Assembly: GCA_003117195.1 (NCBI GenBank)
Contig: BDSI01000009.1
Location: forward strand, 620,001-684,000
Length of the DNA stretch: 64,000 nt
Direction of reading: 5' to 3'
Origin: Eudorina sp. 2006-703-Eu-15
Taxonomy: Eukaryota; Chlorophyta; Chlorophyceae; Chlamydomonadales; Volvocaceae
Made by a program: the position numbers and the translations under genes. Each line of letters starts with the position of its first letter. The stretch's first letter is position 1. A model generated the notes under the pieces. The model worked only from the letters and a program-made list of their open reading frames with translations, was not told the origin of the DNA and did not search any database. Below, piece after piece: positions 24,101 through 37,000 of this stretch.

Positions 24101-27100
24101 CGATGATCCAGGCGCCCATCAGGGAGGCGAAGCCACCTGGGAGGGCCAGGGGCAGGGGGAGGGGCAGGGAAGGGGCGATAGCGGGGTGCGGGTTTCGCTG
24201 TATTTACTGGCAAAAAGAGGGTGTGCAGGTAGTTCCGTCTGCGCGACCGGGAGGTGTGCGTTTGCATGTCGTGCACGGCAGAGGTGCAAGTGCGTCACGG
24301 TAACCAGCAAGTGCAACTTCAAACTTAAATTGACAACCCGGCGGCCGCTCGTCAGGACCAAGGACCAAGGACCAAGACCAACGACCGTCCCTGTGGTGGG
24401 TGGGGCCCCCGGGAGGGGGGCACCTCGTGGGAGTGTCCTCCCCTCAGAAGCCTGCTTCGGGGCCGCCCAGCCACTACCGCGCTGCTGTCCCCTTCCGGCC
24501 AAATGCTGGTGGGTGGCAGCCCCGCTCTTTCGGCGCAGACCATCACCAGCAGAACACCACCAGCCCGCCGGCTTGGCTGTGCCCCCCTCCTCCCCCCTCC
24601 TCCCCCCTCCTCCCCATCCCCCCTCACCGGTCATGTGCACCACACCGCTGCCCGCGAAGTCGATGGCGCCCACCTTGACGATGGCGGCGTAGCCGTCGTG
24701 GGCGCTGGGGTGGGTGGGGAGCAACGGGATGGGGCGGGGGGAGGTGGTGCGGCGGACGGTGTGTCGGGCACCTTGCGGGGGCACCTAGCGGGGGCGGACA
24801 GAGCTCCGCGAAAGCATCGCCAGTACGCCCACGTTTCGCGACACTCAGCGTCTCACTCAGTGCTGCTCGACCAGCGACCGGGTCGGGTCGGGCAGCCGCA
24901 CAGCCCAGGCGGCAACGATGGGATAGCCCCAACCTGCCGCCATGAATGACGACCTACTCGTGCACACATACGGCCACAGTAGTCCCGGTTACTGACCAAA
25001 GACTACTCCCCTTTCGGTGCTGTGACCACACCCTCCCGGGGGCGCGGGGGGTCTATTCTTTTTCTCACTTACACCCCCTCCCACTTACTCAAACTCCTAT
25101 ACCCTCCCACCTTCCCTCCCTCCCGCCCGGTGCTGAGGTCACCCCTGCGGATCTTGTTGTGGCGGTCATGGCACGTGTCGCGCTGCGCTGCGCCGTGATA
25201 TGCGCCGAGAGCGACACCGGGCCGGCACACCGCGGAATTCGCCCCGCCCCGCCCCTCCGCGCACGGGCCCTGTACGGCACCGTACGAACTCACGTGTTGT
25301 AGGCGCTCAGCCATCCGGTGGATCCCCAGACCCAGTGTACGACCACGGGGTACACGAAGGCGGACAGGTAGAAGCCGTACAGCAGGTAGGCCACAAAGTT
25401 GCAGCGCTCGGCCACAGCGCCCGACAGGATGGTGGTGGTGGCGGCGCAGAACGACCACTGGAAGAAGAAGTTGTGCCAGCCGAAGGTGGCGAAGTTTTCG
25501 CCGCTGTGGGAGGCCGCCGTCGTGTAGCTGCGGGGATGCACCACACGGCGGTCGATGAACAGTCCCGTCTAGTCACGGAGGGGACCTACCGGTCGGTGGT
25601 GCCGCGTGCCGGTCGACGGATAAGTTGAATGAATGAATGAACGTTACAGCGGACCCCGAAAAGGGATCAACGATGTATAGGGTACCAGGTCACGCCCCAG
25701 CGGGCCCCACCGACAAGGCGGAAATGTACCCTCACATCTCAACGCCGCGAGCAAAAAATACAGAGGGTAAGATGTCGTGCGGCCACGGGCCCCCCGGTGT
25801 GTGCACCAGCAGGAGGGAGGTCTGACATGTCACATGCATGGTGCGATGTGCAGGCGTGTCAGCAGTTCCGGTGAGGTGCTCCCACGACAAGCACTTCATG
25901 ACGACCGAGGACCGACGCCGCATATCGTTGGGTTCGGGGTCGGCTGCACATTGGCTCTCAGAGGTCAGAGCCGTGTCAGGTCCGGTCCGGTCTGGGACGG
26001 TCTGACGAGGCCGACAGGTCACAGTCGCCACCAGACCTCCGCCCCTTCCATCGCAGCTCGCACCTGAGCGCGAAGTTCCAGTTGCCGATGAAACCTGGAC
26101 GTAAGTGCACGGGAAAATAACAAATTTGATTTTCGGATTGTCCTGAGGCAAAACGGTACGGCGCGTGCGCTGACATGTGGGTCTGGCAACGGACGCCAAC
26201 TGACGTGCCTGGTTAGGCTCTCTCAGGAAACGGCGGGCGGGCGATGATGTATCACACCGGCGACAGACGCATGCGCTCAAAGCAAGTGCGGAAATCATGC
26301 ACTCACCGTTGCCGTCGGTGTTGGGCTTCAGGCCGAACGCAAAGGCGTACCTGCGGACATGCATGAGCGGGCTCAGGGTTGCGTCACAAGCAGGCTCCAT
26401 CAGGAGCCAGCAGTTGTGAGCACGAGTACAGTCTTTGCCAACATTTTTTACATCAAAACATTAATAAAGTAAAGGCATGTAGCTATGGGGCATCCTTTAG
26501 TTGCCATGTCTGCAGTCAGGCGCGTGCAGGCGTCTGCATTGTGTGTAACCCAGATCCTCACCCAAACAGGTAGAACCCGATGGCCCCCACGCAAGCATCC
26601 AAGACGTTTTTCAGGAGGATGTTCATGCCTGCAGCGCACGGGAGTTAGCAACCGGGGGGGACAGCCACGGGAAGCGCGACACGGCGATCACCGATGTTTG
26701 AGATCTAGGACGCGATTTAGGACGCCTGGAACGCGAGTCCTGGTCTGTAATTAGCCGGCATTCGATTCCCTCGGAGCAAGCAGCTGTGAATTGACTGTTA
26801 CTTTCGATTGTGAGGCGAATATCAAGTAGACCCAACCACCTGGAACAAGACCAGAACTTACAGTTTTTCGACCGGATCGAGCCGGCGCAGAGCTGCAGAC
26901 ATAAAGACAAGTCAGTGTCATGCGTCCTTATCAGAATGCGTTGTGGCACGTGGCCGCAAACCGAGGTAACCGAGGCTACAGACGACAACCACACAGTCTG
27001 GGCGCGTCGAACACGCCATCTCAGCAGATTCGACAGAATATCTCACCACCGCAAAGCCTGTACCGTAGTAGAAAGGAATGAATTTCAGTCGCCCGTTAGT

Positions 27101-27449
27101 AGCTGGCACGTGTCAACCGTCCAGGATAACAAGGGTTTTACATTTGGCAGCATTCTGCGTCCTAGTCAGGAAACCTACCAAGCTGCATCATGAATACCAT
27201 GTAGCCATTGTAAAGCATAAAAGCCACGTCCAACGCTTGTGACGTGTCAGAGGCCTTCGTCATCGCGCTCGCGGACTGGGAGATAAGATACATGTTTAGG
27301 CAATTTTGCACGCCATCACATCCCATTCCATCCGGTGTCGGTGTGCATAGGCCCTCAATTTCCGACTGCTGCAGCCCATATGACTCTAGGGCACCCAATG
27401 TATCAAGAGAGCACTGGCCTAAGGGCCCAGTGAACACAGATACGCTCAT
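20133..27449 (-). CDS. AMT1: AMT1-type ammonium transporter
   Basis: Sixteen exons: 27449-27179, 27057-27047, 26892-26862, 26628-26562, 26350-26307, 26094-26064, 25527-25294, 24704-24628, 24136-24007, 23670-23646, 23134-22850, 22308-22163, 21909-21855, 21461-21399, 20855-20774, 20263-20133. They total 1683 nt, 560 aa, with all phases closing. The product imports ammonium across the plasma membrane through eleven helices. Signatures seen: [20 protein letters not shown] (helix 1), [29 protein letters not shown] with pore His about 253, and [12 protein letters not shown] with the second pore His about 413. The tail after residue 490 starts [16 protein letters not shown], as in plant and algal AMT1 cytosolic tails involved in trimer gating, and ends in an unusual Asn-Gly repeat. 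An 11-nt micro-exon supplies GFAV. In related algae AMT genes are nitrogen-regulated; no regulatory site was proven here. Confidence 0.95.
20475..20508 (+). repeat. module B copy, antisense in AMT1 intron 15
   Basis: GGGTTTATTTCTTTTTTCAA then TTTATCCCC on the plus strand, opposite to the AMT1 gene. Confidence 0.8.
21109..21145. repeat. (CA)n microsatellite
   Basis: Eighteen CA dinucleotides in intron 14 of the ammonium transporter gene. Confidence 0.95.
25622..25720 (+). repeat. TGAA-tailed dispersed repeat, copy 2
   Basis: TTGAATGAATGAATGAACG, then TTACAGCGGACCCC and AAAAGGGATCAACG, in intron 6 of AMT1. Shorter related pieces are at 5982-6020 and 61000-61045. Confidence 0.7.
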
Positions 27450-28010
27450 CCTTACACCACTTTGTTTCTTCTGAAGATCTTGAATATAATTGCCTAACGC
27501 GAGCTCTCTTTATATTTGAAACCTTACTCTAACGACTGTCGTATAAACGGTCAGGTCACCTGGTCGGGTCACCTGACGTTACCCCGTGACCTGTTCACCC
27601 CGACACCAATGCGGTCGGACAAAATTAAGCATTGTGACCTTTAACTATTTTAATTACCTCTCTTGGCATCAGGATCACTTGCTTTTAAGACGACGGGTTC
27701 GGAGCACGGAGTCTCTCTCACTTCTCCGTGGATGTGTGATTATGTACTTCGTAAGCTTGACGTGATCAGTCTGACAAGCCGGAACAAAACATCTGCTTCC
27801 CTTGTCGTGCCCGTACGTACGCGCAGAAGACAAACTCTTGGCCACCAACCGCGTGGCTGTGCACAAGTAAAGCTTTGCTTTCGTGATATCCGGACTTGCC
27901 AGCTGCACTATTTTTGCGGGGAGGCGTTTGCATGCGAAGTGCGCCATCGATGACGAGTGTGCGATGCCTGCGCGGCTAGTTTCGTAACGCAGCCTTAAAA
28001 CTTGGGCCAG
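27450..28010. promoter_or_regulatory. bidirectional promoter candidate, AMT1 / UBE3B
   Basis: Only 561 bp separate the start codons of the ammonium transporter (leftward) and the HECT ligase (rightward). The stretch is relatively AT-rich near 27480-27660 and contains a repeated CGGTCAGGTCACCTGGTCGG-like run near 27549-27580 (GGTCACCTG twice). No known nitrogen-control motif was proven. Confidence 0.55.
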
Positions 28011-30978
28011 ATGCGGGGTCTCGGCGGAGCAACGCGCAAGGAGCAGACCAGGTGCGGGTCAGGTTTCAATCCGGAATATGACCTCAAACCGCACCGCACG
28101 CCCGGCTGCGCCCGGCAGCGCGCAACAATGCCCCTCTGCTCCGCAATCCACGCCCTGCCCTGTGGCCTGACACTACCTGTCCCCAACCCAGCCAGCTTGG
28201 GCACCTGGCCTCACACTTGAGCCTCCTCATGCAGTAATGCTCACATGTCTCACAGCATGCCCAAACCCAAGTGCCACCGCTACCTCTCTCCCGCCCATGC
28301 CCTCCCACCCCCTCCCCCCTTACCCTGCATTTCCTTCCCCCAGGGATGAGCTGCTTGACGCGGTGCGAGCGGAGCGGGCCGCCCGCAGCGGGGCCAAGCA
28401 GCGGGCCAAGGCTGCGGCGGCCATCCAGCGGGTGTGGCGGGGCCACCGGGCGCGGAGGCGGCTGCGGGAGGCGCTGCTGGCCGAGTGGGCGGCCTCGTTC
28501 GGGCCCCGGGTGGCGGCCCCGGGGGCGCAGCTGAGCGGTCGGGAGGTGGCGGGTGAGGGGTCCAGGGTGGGACCCGCCCAGGGGGGGTGGGGGATGTGGC
28601 CGGTGGGGATGGTTCGGTGACCGAAAAGGAGTCACCTTCCTGGGTTTGTAGCATGCTGAGTTGCTTGCCGTGTGCAACGAACGGGAGACAGGGAGGAGGC
28701 AAGGGGGGCGGGGTGCGTTGATGCCGCGTGCTCGTGTGGGTTATATTTGGATGGGGTGGGGTGGGGTGGGGTGGGGCGCTGCCCGGGGGCGGTATCGTGG
28801 GCCCTACTGGCTGTTGGCGCTTGTCCCACAGTTCCTTGGGAGGGAGACGACGAGGCGGCGTGAAGTGGGTCCCGTGGCAGGGCAGGACACTAGGGTGGGT
28901 GCGGGGGGGATAGAGCGTGTAGGAAATGGGCAGACAGATTGAAGCTGCGCTGCTGTCAGAGCAGAAGGTCGATTGGCACCGATTGGCACAGGGTACAGGG
29001 CCACAGATTTCCAGCGACGATGACGTTGTCGGCCTCGTCGGTGTCGGAATCGAGTGCAACACGTACGGGGGTGCAACACTTACGGAAACGAGTAGGTTGC
29101 CCAAAACCATCTTCCTAAACGAAGTAGGAAAAACAATCGGGCGCTGGTGGCGTGTAGAGGAGCCCTAGCTCCCAACGGGTGCCCCTGGGGACCATGGGTG
29201 CCCGTTCGCCCCCTCCGACGTGTATTGTTGTGCTGTGTCATGACCCTGCCCCCGCCCCCCGCCCCCCGGCCCCCGCCCCCCTGCATCCTGCCCCGCCCGG
29301 TTCCGCCCGGTTCCACGCGCCTTAGATACCCTTCCGCAGCGAGCACTACCCCTCCAACAGCTGTCCGGCCCGCCCCCGTTCCGCTCTCCCGGGTCCCACC
29401 CCCGCCCTCCCTTCCCGCTCAAGCCCGCAGACAAGCTACTGCCGCCGCTGTTGTTCCTGCTCAAGCAACCTGGCGCGGGTATGATGACGTCAGCTGCCGT
29501 ACAGCGGCAGCAGCCGGTGGGGCCAGCCGGAGCTGTCGCGGGGCCTGCTGCTACTGCCGGGGATGCCCTGCTACTGCCGCCGCCGGGCAGTCCCCTCTCC
29601 AATATGATCCGCGGGTCGCTGGCGCTGCTGCTCCGCACGTGCAGCGCCACTGACCCACGGGACAGCTACCTTGCCCTGGCGGTGGCGGCTGACAGGGCGC
29701 AGCGGGTGAGCGTCGGGGGCGCCCCCGGCGCGTACTATGTACGACAGAAAGATTGCATGCATGCTGTACGGCTTGTGCATGGGGTGGAGCGGGGGTCGCC
29801 AAGCTTTGGTGTGTGCAGCAGTGCGTATCACATCACATCACATCACATCACACCACACGGTGTCCTCCTCCCCCTCCGGCCTGGCCCCTGGTCCCCCTGA
29901 CCCCCTGGTCCCCGGGTGGCTCCAGGCTGCCTGGCGGGGTCAGGCCTGGAGGCTGCTGTCCACATGCGGCCGACTGGTGGCTGCTCCTCGACTGACACCA
30001 CCGGGGGTTACCCCCGGGGCCGCCGCCGCAGCAGCAGCAGCAGCCGGCGGTAGGCCCTCACCCGCCCACATAGGGCCCCAGCAGTCGTCGCCACAGCGGC
30101 AGCAGCCGCCGGGTCGCTCCGCCGCCGCCGGTGGTGCGGGTGGGGGTGGGGGTGCGGCCGGTGGCCCCTGCCCGGCCCATGTGGTGGTGGGCGGGGGGGA
30201 CCCGGTGATTGACGCGGCGGCGGTGCGGCTGGCGGCGCTGCTGACGGACGCGACGGCCTGGAAGGTGGTGGCGGGGGCGGAGGGAACGGCGGGGGCGGCA
30301 GGTGCGGGGTGGGGTGCGGGCGGGGGCGGATAGGGCGTAGGGCATAAGGGTGAAAGCGCAAACAAGCCCGGGGGTTACTAAACGGGAACACAAGCCCGGA
30401 CGAATCTGGACAAGCCCGGGAGGCATTCAAGGTGTAGGTGAGGCATTCAAGGTGTAGGTGAGGCAGCGGAAGGAGGAGAATGAGAAGGAGAATGAGGAGG
30501 GGGGGTCCAGGAGGGGAGACGGAGCGCGACCCCTCTGCGGAGGCAGCGCCCCACACAGATCACCCCGATCCCCCATGTTTGCAATGGAGTCCCAACGACA
30601 ACAAAAGCAGCAAAGCTTGTCAGATGCAGGAGGGGCGACGACACCCGTTTTCCCCCGCTGTGCGGCTGCGCGGCCGAGGCACCGGCCTGGCAGCTGATCG
30701 CTGGAGGGGGGGCTGCGGCCGGTGCGCCTTGCAGGCAGCGGCGGTGGTGCTGCTAATGGCGGTGGCGCTGGCGCTGGCGGTGGGGGCTGCAGCAGCGGTC
30801 GCGGCGGCTCAGAGCGCGCCGCCGCGGAGGAGGCCGCCGCCTTCCTGCGCAGCAAGCTCGCGTCACAGCCCCAGAGCCTGTTCGCGGGCCTGGCTCGCCT
30901 GCTGGAGGTCAGGAGGCTGCAGCAGGAGCAGCAGCACCAACACCAGCAACAACAATCCCAACCCCAGCCACAACAACC

Positions 30979-31010
<32 letters not shown>

Positions 31011-34000
31011 TGCAGCAGCAGCTGCTGTCACGCCTGCTGGGCCTGGTGATGGCGGTGCTGAGGTCAGCCCTGGATTTGGATTCCGATCTGGATCCGGGCG
31101 CGGCCCCGGCGTCGCAGCGGCAGCGCGCCGGCGACGGCTATGGCAGCGCCAGCGGTGGCGCCAGTGGCGGCGGTGGTGGCGGCGGCAGCTCGCAGGCCTG
31201 CCTGGCGGCGTTCTCCCGACTGGTGCTGGTGGCTCCGGGGCTGGTGGGGCTGGTGCCGCAGGATATGCAGGTGGGGGTGGGGGTGGGGGTGGGGGTGGGG
31301 GTGGGGGTGGGGGTGGGGGCGGGGGTGGGGGTGGGGGTGGGTCCGAGGACAGCGGCAGGCTGTCCCGGGCCGCCTGTGGCTGTCACACTCTCCCCCCCAG
31401 GAGCAGCCCTCTCACAGCTCTCACAGCCCCTCCCTCCTGATCCCCCCACCCGTCTTGCCCCCCAGGTGCGCAGTGGCCCGTCCACCGTTGACCGCACACC
31501 CCACATGCCCCCCCGGGGGTGACGAGGATGCTTCCTCCTGGCGCCACGCACGCGCCGTCCCCGCACCCACCCCCCTATCGCCGACCCCCCTAGCGAGTTC
31601 ATCGTTGCCCCCCCTTGGGCTGTACCCCGATCGAGTCACCCGGGGGTGGGGGGCGGCCCATGCGCCACCGGCCCCATCCCCACCCCCTCAGTTCCCCTTT
31701 GCCTGCCCATACGCTGTACGACCGCCCTCCCGGCCCCGCAGGCCCGCTTCCGGAGCTCGGGTGCCTTCTCCCGTCTCTGTCGTGCAGTACGGCAGCAGAT
31801 ATCCAGCCACACGCTGGGGGGCCCGGTGGAGGTGAGCATGGCGCGGGGTGTGTTATTAGGCATGGCGGTGTGTGTGTGTGGGGGGGGGTCTGTGTGTGGG
31901 TCGGGGTGTAGGAAAATCGGTAAACACATCCAACGATCCAAGGTGCGCTGTCTGCCAGGAGGGTAAGGTCCGGTGAAGAGGGGTGGTAAAAACTCCGGGA
32001 TCGGTCTGGCGACCGCTGCTGCTGCAAGCGCCGCCGCCGCAACTGCCGTCGCCGGAACAGCGACTTGGTTGGGTGCTTGCGGGTGGCGAGGTCCGGCGAG
32101 GAGGCCAGGGAGGGAAGTTGTGCACCCCCGGGGTGTGACACACCCGCCCGGCGGGTTGGTGTCCAGGCACCAGGGCGCCCCCCATTCCGTCTCCTACCCA
32201 GTCGCCACCGCCTCTCCGCACTCCCCCCACCCCCCGGCCCCACCCCACGCCGGTCGGACGATCCGGGCACTTAACTCCTACACAATCGGAACACAGCAGG
32301 GACCACGACCCGGGGAATCTGGGCCCTCCCCACGGCTGCTACGTCCCCTGCCCACCCCATCCGGGTGCGGCCCACTCTTCTCCGGACCTTCGCTCTGGCA
32401 GTCAGCCCAGTCTGAATACGGTATACCTACCCATGTCCCATACCCCTTCCAACCCACTCATCCCCCCACCCCCTCGAACCGTCGCTCTGGCAGCAGCGCA
32501 GTTTGAATATGTTTACCAGTATCCTACACCCCCACGCCCTCCCCTCCGGCCAGGCCGCCTGGTGCCTGACCAACCTGCTGCAGCTGCTGCTGGGGCCCCA
32601 CATGCACTCCATGGGGGCCCCGGGGGTCACTCCAGGCGGGGGCGGCGGAGGGGGCCCCCGCGGGGTGGAGGTGCTGTCGCCCCCGCCCGACTCTCTGTGG
32701 GGCGGGGGAGGGGAGGTGGCGGAGGAGCTGGCGGCCACAGCGGCGGCGCTGATGGACCTCATGGCACGGGGCAGGTGGGGGCGTCTGTGTTCGGTTGGGG
32801 AGGCATGGGGTGTGTGTGTGTGTGTATGGTTGCAAATTTGCAGGTAAGCGTGGGAATGGGAGGGCGGGCGGGAGGGGAACTGGGGTTCCGGGGAGGGGGT
32901 GCTGTTCATCCCCATCGGGGGAGGTGCGGATCACCCCGCCCTCGCATTCGTGTCAAGAGAGGGCTGTTCACCCCGCCCTCGCCCGCGCGGGTGTTTCACG
33001 TCCTTCACGGCCTTGACCCATTTCCCACCACCACCACCACCACCACCACCACCACCACCACCATAACCTCTTCTTCGGTCTGGCACGTAGCGCAGGTTGT
33101 TCCCCGGCATTCCCCTCGGCCTCTCACCGCCCCCTTGTCCCCTTGTGGGTCCCCTGCCCCCCGGGGGGGGCGGGCGGCCGCCTGCAGGCTCCACGGCAGC
33201 CCGGAGCTGGCTGCCGCCGTGTCGGGGCTGTGGCCGCTGGGGCAGCGGGGACTGCTGCTGCCGCTGCTGACGGCGCTGGAGGTGCGGCGGGGGGGGGGGC
33301 CCGCCCGCTCTGAGGGGGCCCGCAGTCCGCACACCCCGGGGGGTGTGGGTGGTGAATGAGTGGCTGCTCGGGTGAAAGCCGCGGTCGCGACCGGTGTTTC
33401 AAGCCTGCCCCCACACACACACACACCGGCTTCTCCTTGCTAACACACCGGCTTCGGGGACTGGGCGGCTCGGGCGGGTTCCTCACCTCACCCACCACGC
33501 ACCGGCTTCCTGTCTCAGGGCTCACAGCTCAGCCCCCCCCCCCCTGGACGCGCAGCCTAGAGGGTATCTCATGAACTTTGGGTCCCTTCCTCCAGCGGGT
33601 GTTGTGGGTTGCTTGTAGCTGTCCGGATCGGGGCGGGACCCTGGAGTCCACCCCTGGAGTCCACCCCTAGAGTCCACCCCTGGAGTCCACCTCTCCCGAC
33701 TCCCCGCGTGAGGTGTACCTGGGTCCGTGGACCCCACACCGTGCGACCCCCGGCCCCGCCCTCGAAACCCCGAACGCCCCCCTCCCCCCGCCCGGCCCTC
33801 CCGCCCTGCAGCCCCGCAGCGGCGGTGTGGAGGCGTACGCGGACATGTGCTGTGCCGCCATAGACCTGATGCCCAGGTGGGTGGAGGGGTGGAGGGGGGC
33901 GGAGGGGTGGAGGGTGGAGGGGTGGGTTGGAATGATCCGCAGCACCACCACCACCACCACCACCCCCACGACCCGCAGTACAGGCGGCCTCTGAGGCCCC

Positions 34001-37000
34001 GTCGGCCGCCTTTGCTCCCCCCCAGCGCCCGGGTTCGTGCTTCGGGTTTATTTCTTTTTTCCATTTAACCCCCAGCGCCTTCCCCCCTCCCCGTCTAACC
34101 CCCTCCCCTTCCCCTTCCCCCTCCCCATTCCCTCCTCCCCATCTATCCCCCTCCCGGCGCCCCCGGGCCCCTCCCTGCAGGCTGAGCACCGCCTTCACGG
34201 AGGAGGGCACCCGGGCAGGTGGGTCCGCGGCGGGGTGTGGTGGGGTGGGGTGACAGCTCCGATCTGGAGGGGAGGGTCGGAGGAGCAGTCCGGGTGGGGG
34301 TCTCTGCGGATGCATGCATGACGCTGCTGCATGGCGCATGGAGGCATGTAGCTGCGTGTGTGCACGTGCCACTGACCCCCCTGCTCCCGCCAATGTCCTA
34401 TACCCCCCCCTCCCTCGACCACCAATCCGCTGCGCGAAGCTTCCGCCCTCCCCACCCCTTGCCCTGGCAGTCAGCGCAGTCCATGGCTGCTCAGCAATTC
34501 GCTATGCCCTCGCACCCTCCCACCCTCCCACCCGCAACCCCCACACCCACCCACCCCTCCGGCCAACCTCAAGACGTGCCGGGTCTGCTCAACGCGCTGG
34601 CCTTCTCCCCGGGCGTGTTGCCGCTGCTGTGGCGGTGGCTGTGTTTCGCGCTGCGGCTGCCCCGGGAGTGCCCCGCGGCCGCCACCCGGGGGCTGGATGT
34701 GGCGGCGCTGGCCGGCGGGTTCGCTGGGCTGCCGGGCAGGAGGGCGCGGGTGCTGGGGCTGTTCTGCAGGTGGGGTATCGGGTCGGCGGGAGGGAGGGAG
34801 GGGGGGCGGCGGGAGGGTGGGGGAGGGGGGGGGGTATAGGAAATTGGTAGACATATTTATACATTATACTGCGCTGCTGCCAGAGCGAATTTCCGATAAA
34901 GACTGGGTGTGGGGAGGGTGTGGGGAGGGTGGGGGGAGGGTGGGGGAGAGGGTGTGACCTTGAAGCGAGCCCTAGCAAGGTACGTCCTTGAAGCGAGCCC
35001 TATCTCTTCCCCTTTGCACGTGTCTGGCAGATTTTGCTTTTGTTGTCTGTTCAGCCCCGCTGCAGCTGGCCCCAGCCCGCCTCCCTCCTCCGGGCGATCC
35101 ACTGCGGCATCCAATGACCCATGGGTCACGTCCACCCACAGGCATCACCCCGCCCCGCCCCGCCTTGACCGGCCTTGCTTACCTTGCCACCCCCACCCCA
35201 CGCACCCACCCACCGCCCGGCTCCCCCTTGAAGCTCCCGCCCCCCTCCCCCCCGCCGGGCCCCTGTCTCCCTCTCCAGGGTGTACGCCCAGCTGCTGCTG
35301 GTTCTGGACGACGGCGAGTTCTACGAACTGCAGCAGCCCCTGGAGCTGGCGGCCGCCCGGGGGGTGGGCACCAGCCTCAACTCGCTGGTCTTCCACACCT
35401 ACCTGCCCAAGGTGGGGGCAGGGCGGGGGGGTGGGTGGGGTGGAGAGGGGAGGGGGGGGAGGGAGACGGGAGGGGGGAGCGGCCAGGTGCAGGAGGAAGT
35501 GAAGTGTGATGGCGGGGAGAACGGGCATGGGGGCAGGGGAGTAGGCGCGGTACAGCGCACAGCACAGCACAGCATGGCACAGCACAGCACAAATAGCGCA
35601 GTGCAGCACAGCATACGCGAACGCGACGACGGCAGCGGAGGAAACCTGCAGGCCACCGCTCCCCCTCACTCGCATCCAACGGGATGGAACGCCCCACCTG
35701 TACCTACCAATTCCTCTGCCCGGAACCCCATCCCCACCCTAACCCTACCCCTAACCCCAACCTCGACCGGGCCCCCCTCCTCCTCGCCCCCCCCCGATGC
35801 CGCCCCTCCACAGCCGCCTCCCGACGGCAGTCGGGCCCCCCCCGCCCCCCGACCCGGGGACCCCGACTTCGCCCTGCTGGCCGAGTGGGCACCCCGCCTC
35901 CTGCGCGCTCTGTACGAACGTGATGTACGACGGCCGTACTGTCAGTCGCTGCTGTGGCTGGCGCCGTACAGGGAGATGTTTGGGGTGGACGACGAGTCGG
36001 CGGGTGAGGAGCTGTCTGTCCCGAGGGCGGGGGGGAGGGGTGGAAAGGGGGTGTTAGGGGGAACTGGTGAGTGTGTGTGTGTGGGGGGGGGGGGGGCGGG
36101 GCCTGGTGGAGGAATCTGGTGGCGCGTGTGCGTCGGGTTCGAAAGGCTGTGGGTGGGACTGTGGGTGGCGCCCCCCGAGCTGGCTGCAGGAGTCAAGGGC
36201 GCCGTGTTTCGCGTGGTCCGTGGGGGATTCCTGGGGGATTCCAGTTGGGGGCGTCGTGCCGTACGTAGAGGAATCCGCGGTACGGAGGCAAGAGGCAAAG
36301 CGCTGCTGCATACAAGTAGGAGGGAGCCAGCCCCTCCTCCTTCCCCTGCTCCCCCCTCCCCCTGCCCCGGTGTCCTGCACTCCTCCGGTCCCTAAGCCCT
36401 AATCCCTCCGCTCTCCCCCTCTTGACTCCAGTCACCCCTGCCGCCCCACTTCGCCCCTCTCTCCTCCGGCCCCCCTGAACGGCTCCAATACCCCTCTCTC
36501 CTCCTCCCCCTCTTCCCCGCAGCCCCCCCGGTCCCGGCACTGCCCGCCGACGAGGGGGACCCGGGGGCCCATGCAGCCCCCGACCCGGCCCATGCCCGCA
36601 TCGGGGGGTTCACCGCGGGGGCGGTGCTGCTAGCGCTCGTGTACGGGGGGGAGGGCGACGAGGAGGGCGGCGGGGGCGGCGGCGGCGGCGGGTCCGGCGG
36701 CGGCGCGGAGGTGGCGGCGGGGGGTGTCGGAACGCCGGCGCTGCAGGTGTGCAGAAGCGGGGTGGGGTGGCCTTATGCGTGTGCATAGGGATGCGGGCCA
36801 GCGCAGCAGCAGCCGGGGTGTGTGTCCCGCGTCATCGGAGCGGAGGGGGGGGACACGGACGCCGGGGGCGGCTAAGAGCCGTGTCAGCCCGGCCGGGTGC
36901 GACCGACGTGATGACAGGAGCCATTGCACCTCCTGGGTCGTAGGTGATCCGTCCCTTGCCGCGGAGGGTAGGGGCGGTGGGGGCCATTGCCCCTCTCCCC

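Noticed and set aside
35737..35762. CCCTAACCCTA-like interstitial telomere repeat
   Set aside because: Only two imperfect units in a C-rich intron end, and not the algal telomere unit; chance pyrimidine tract.
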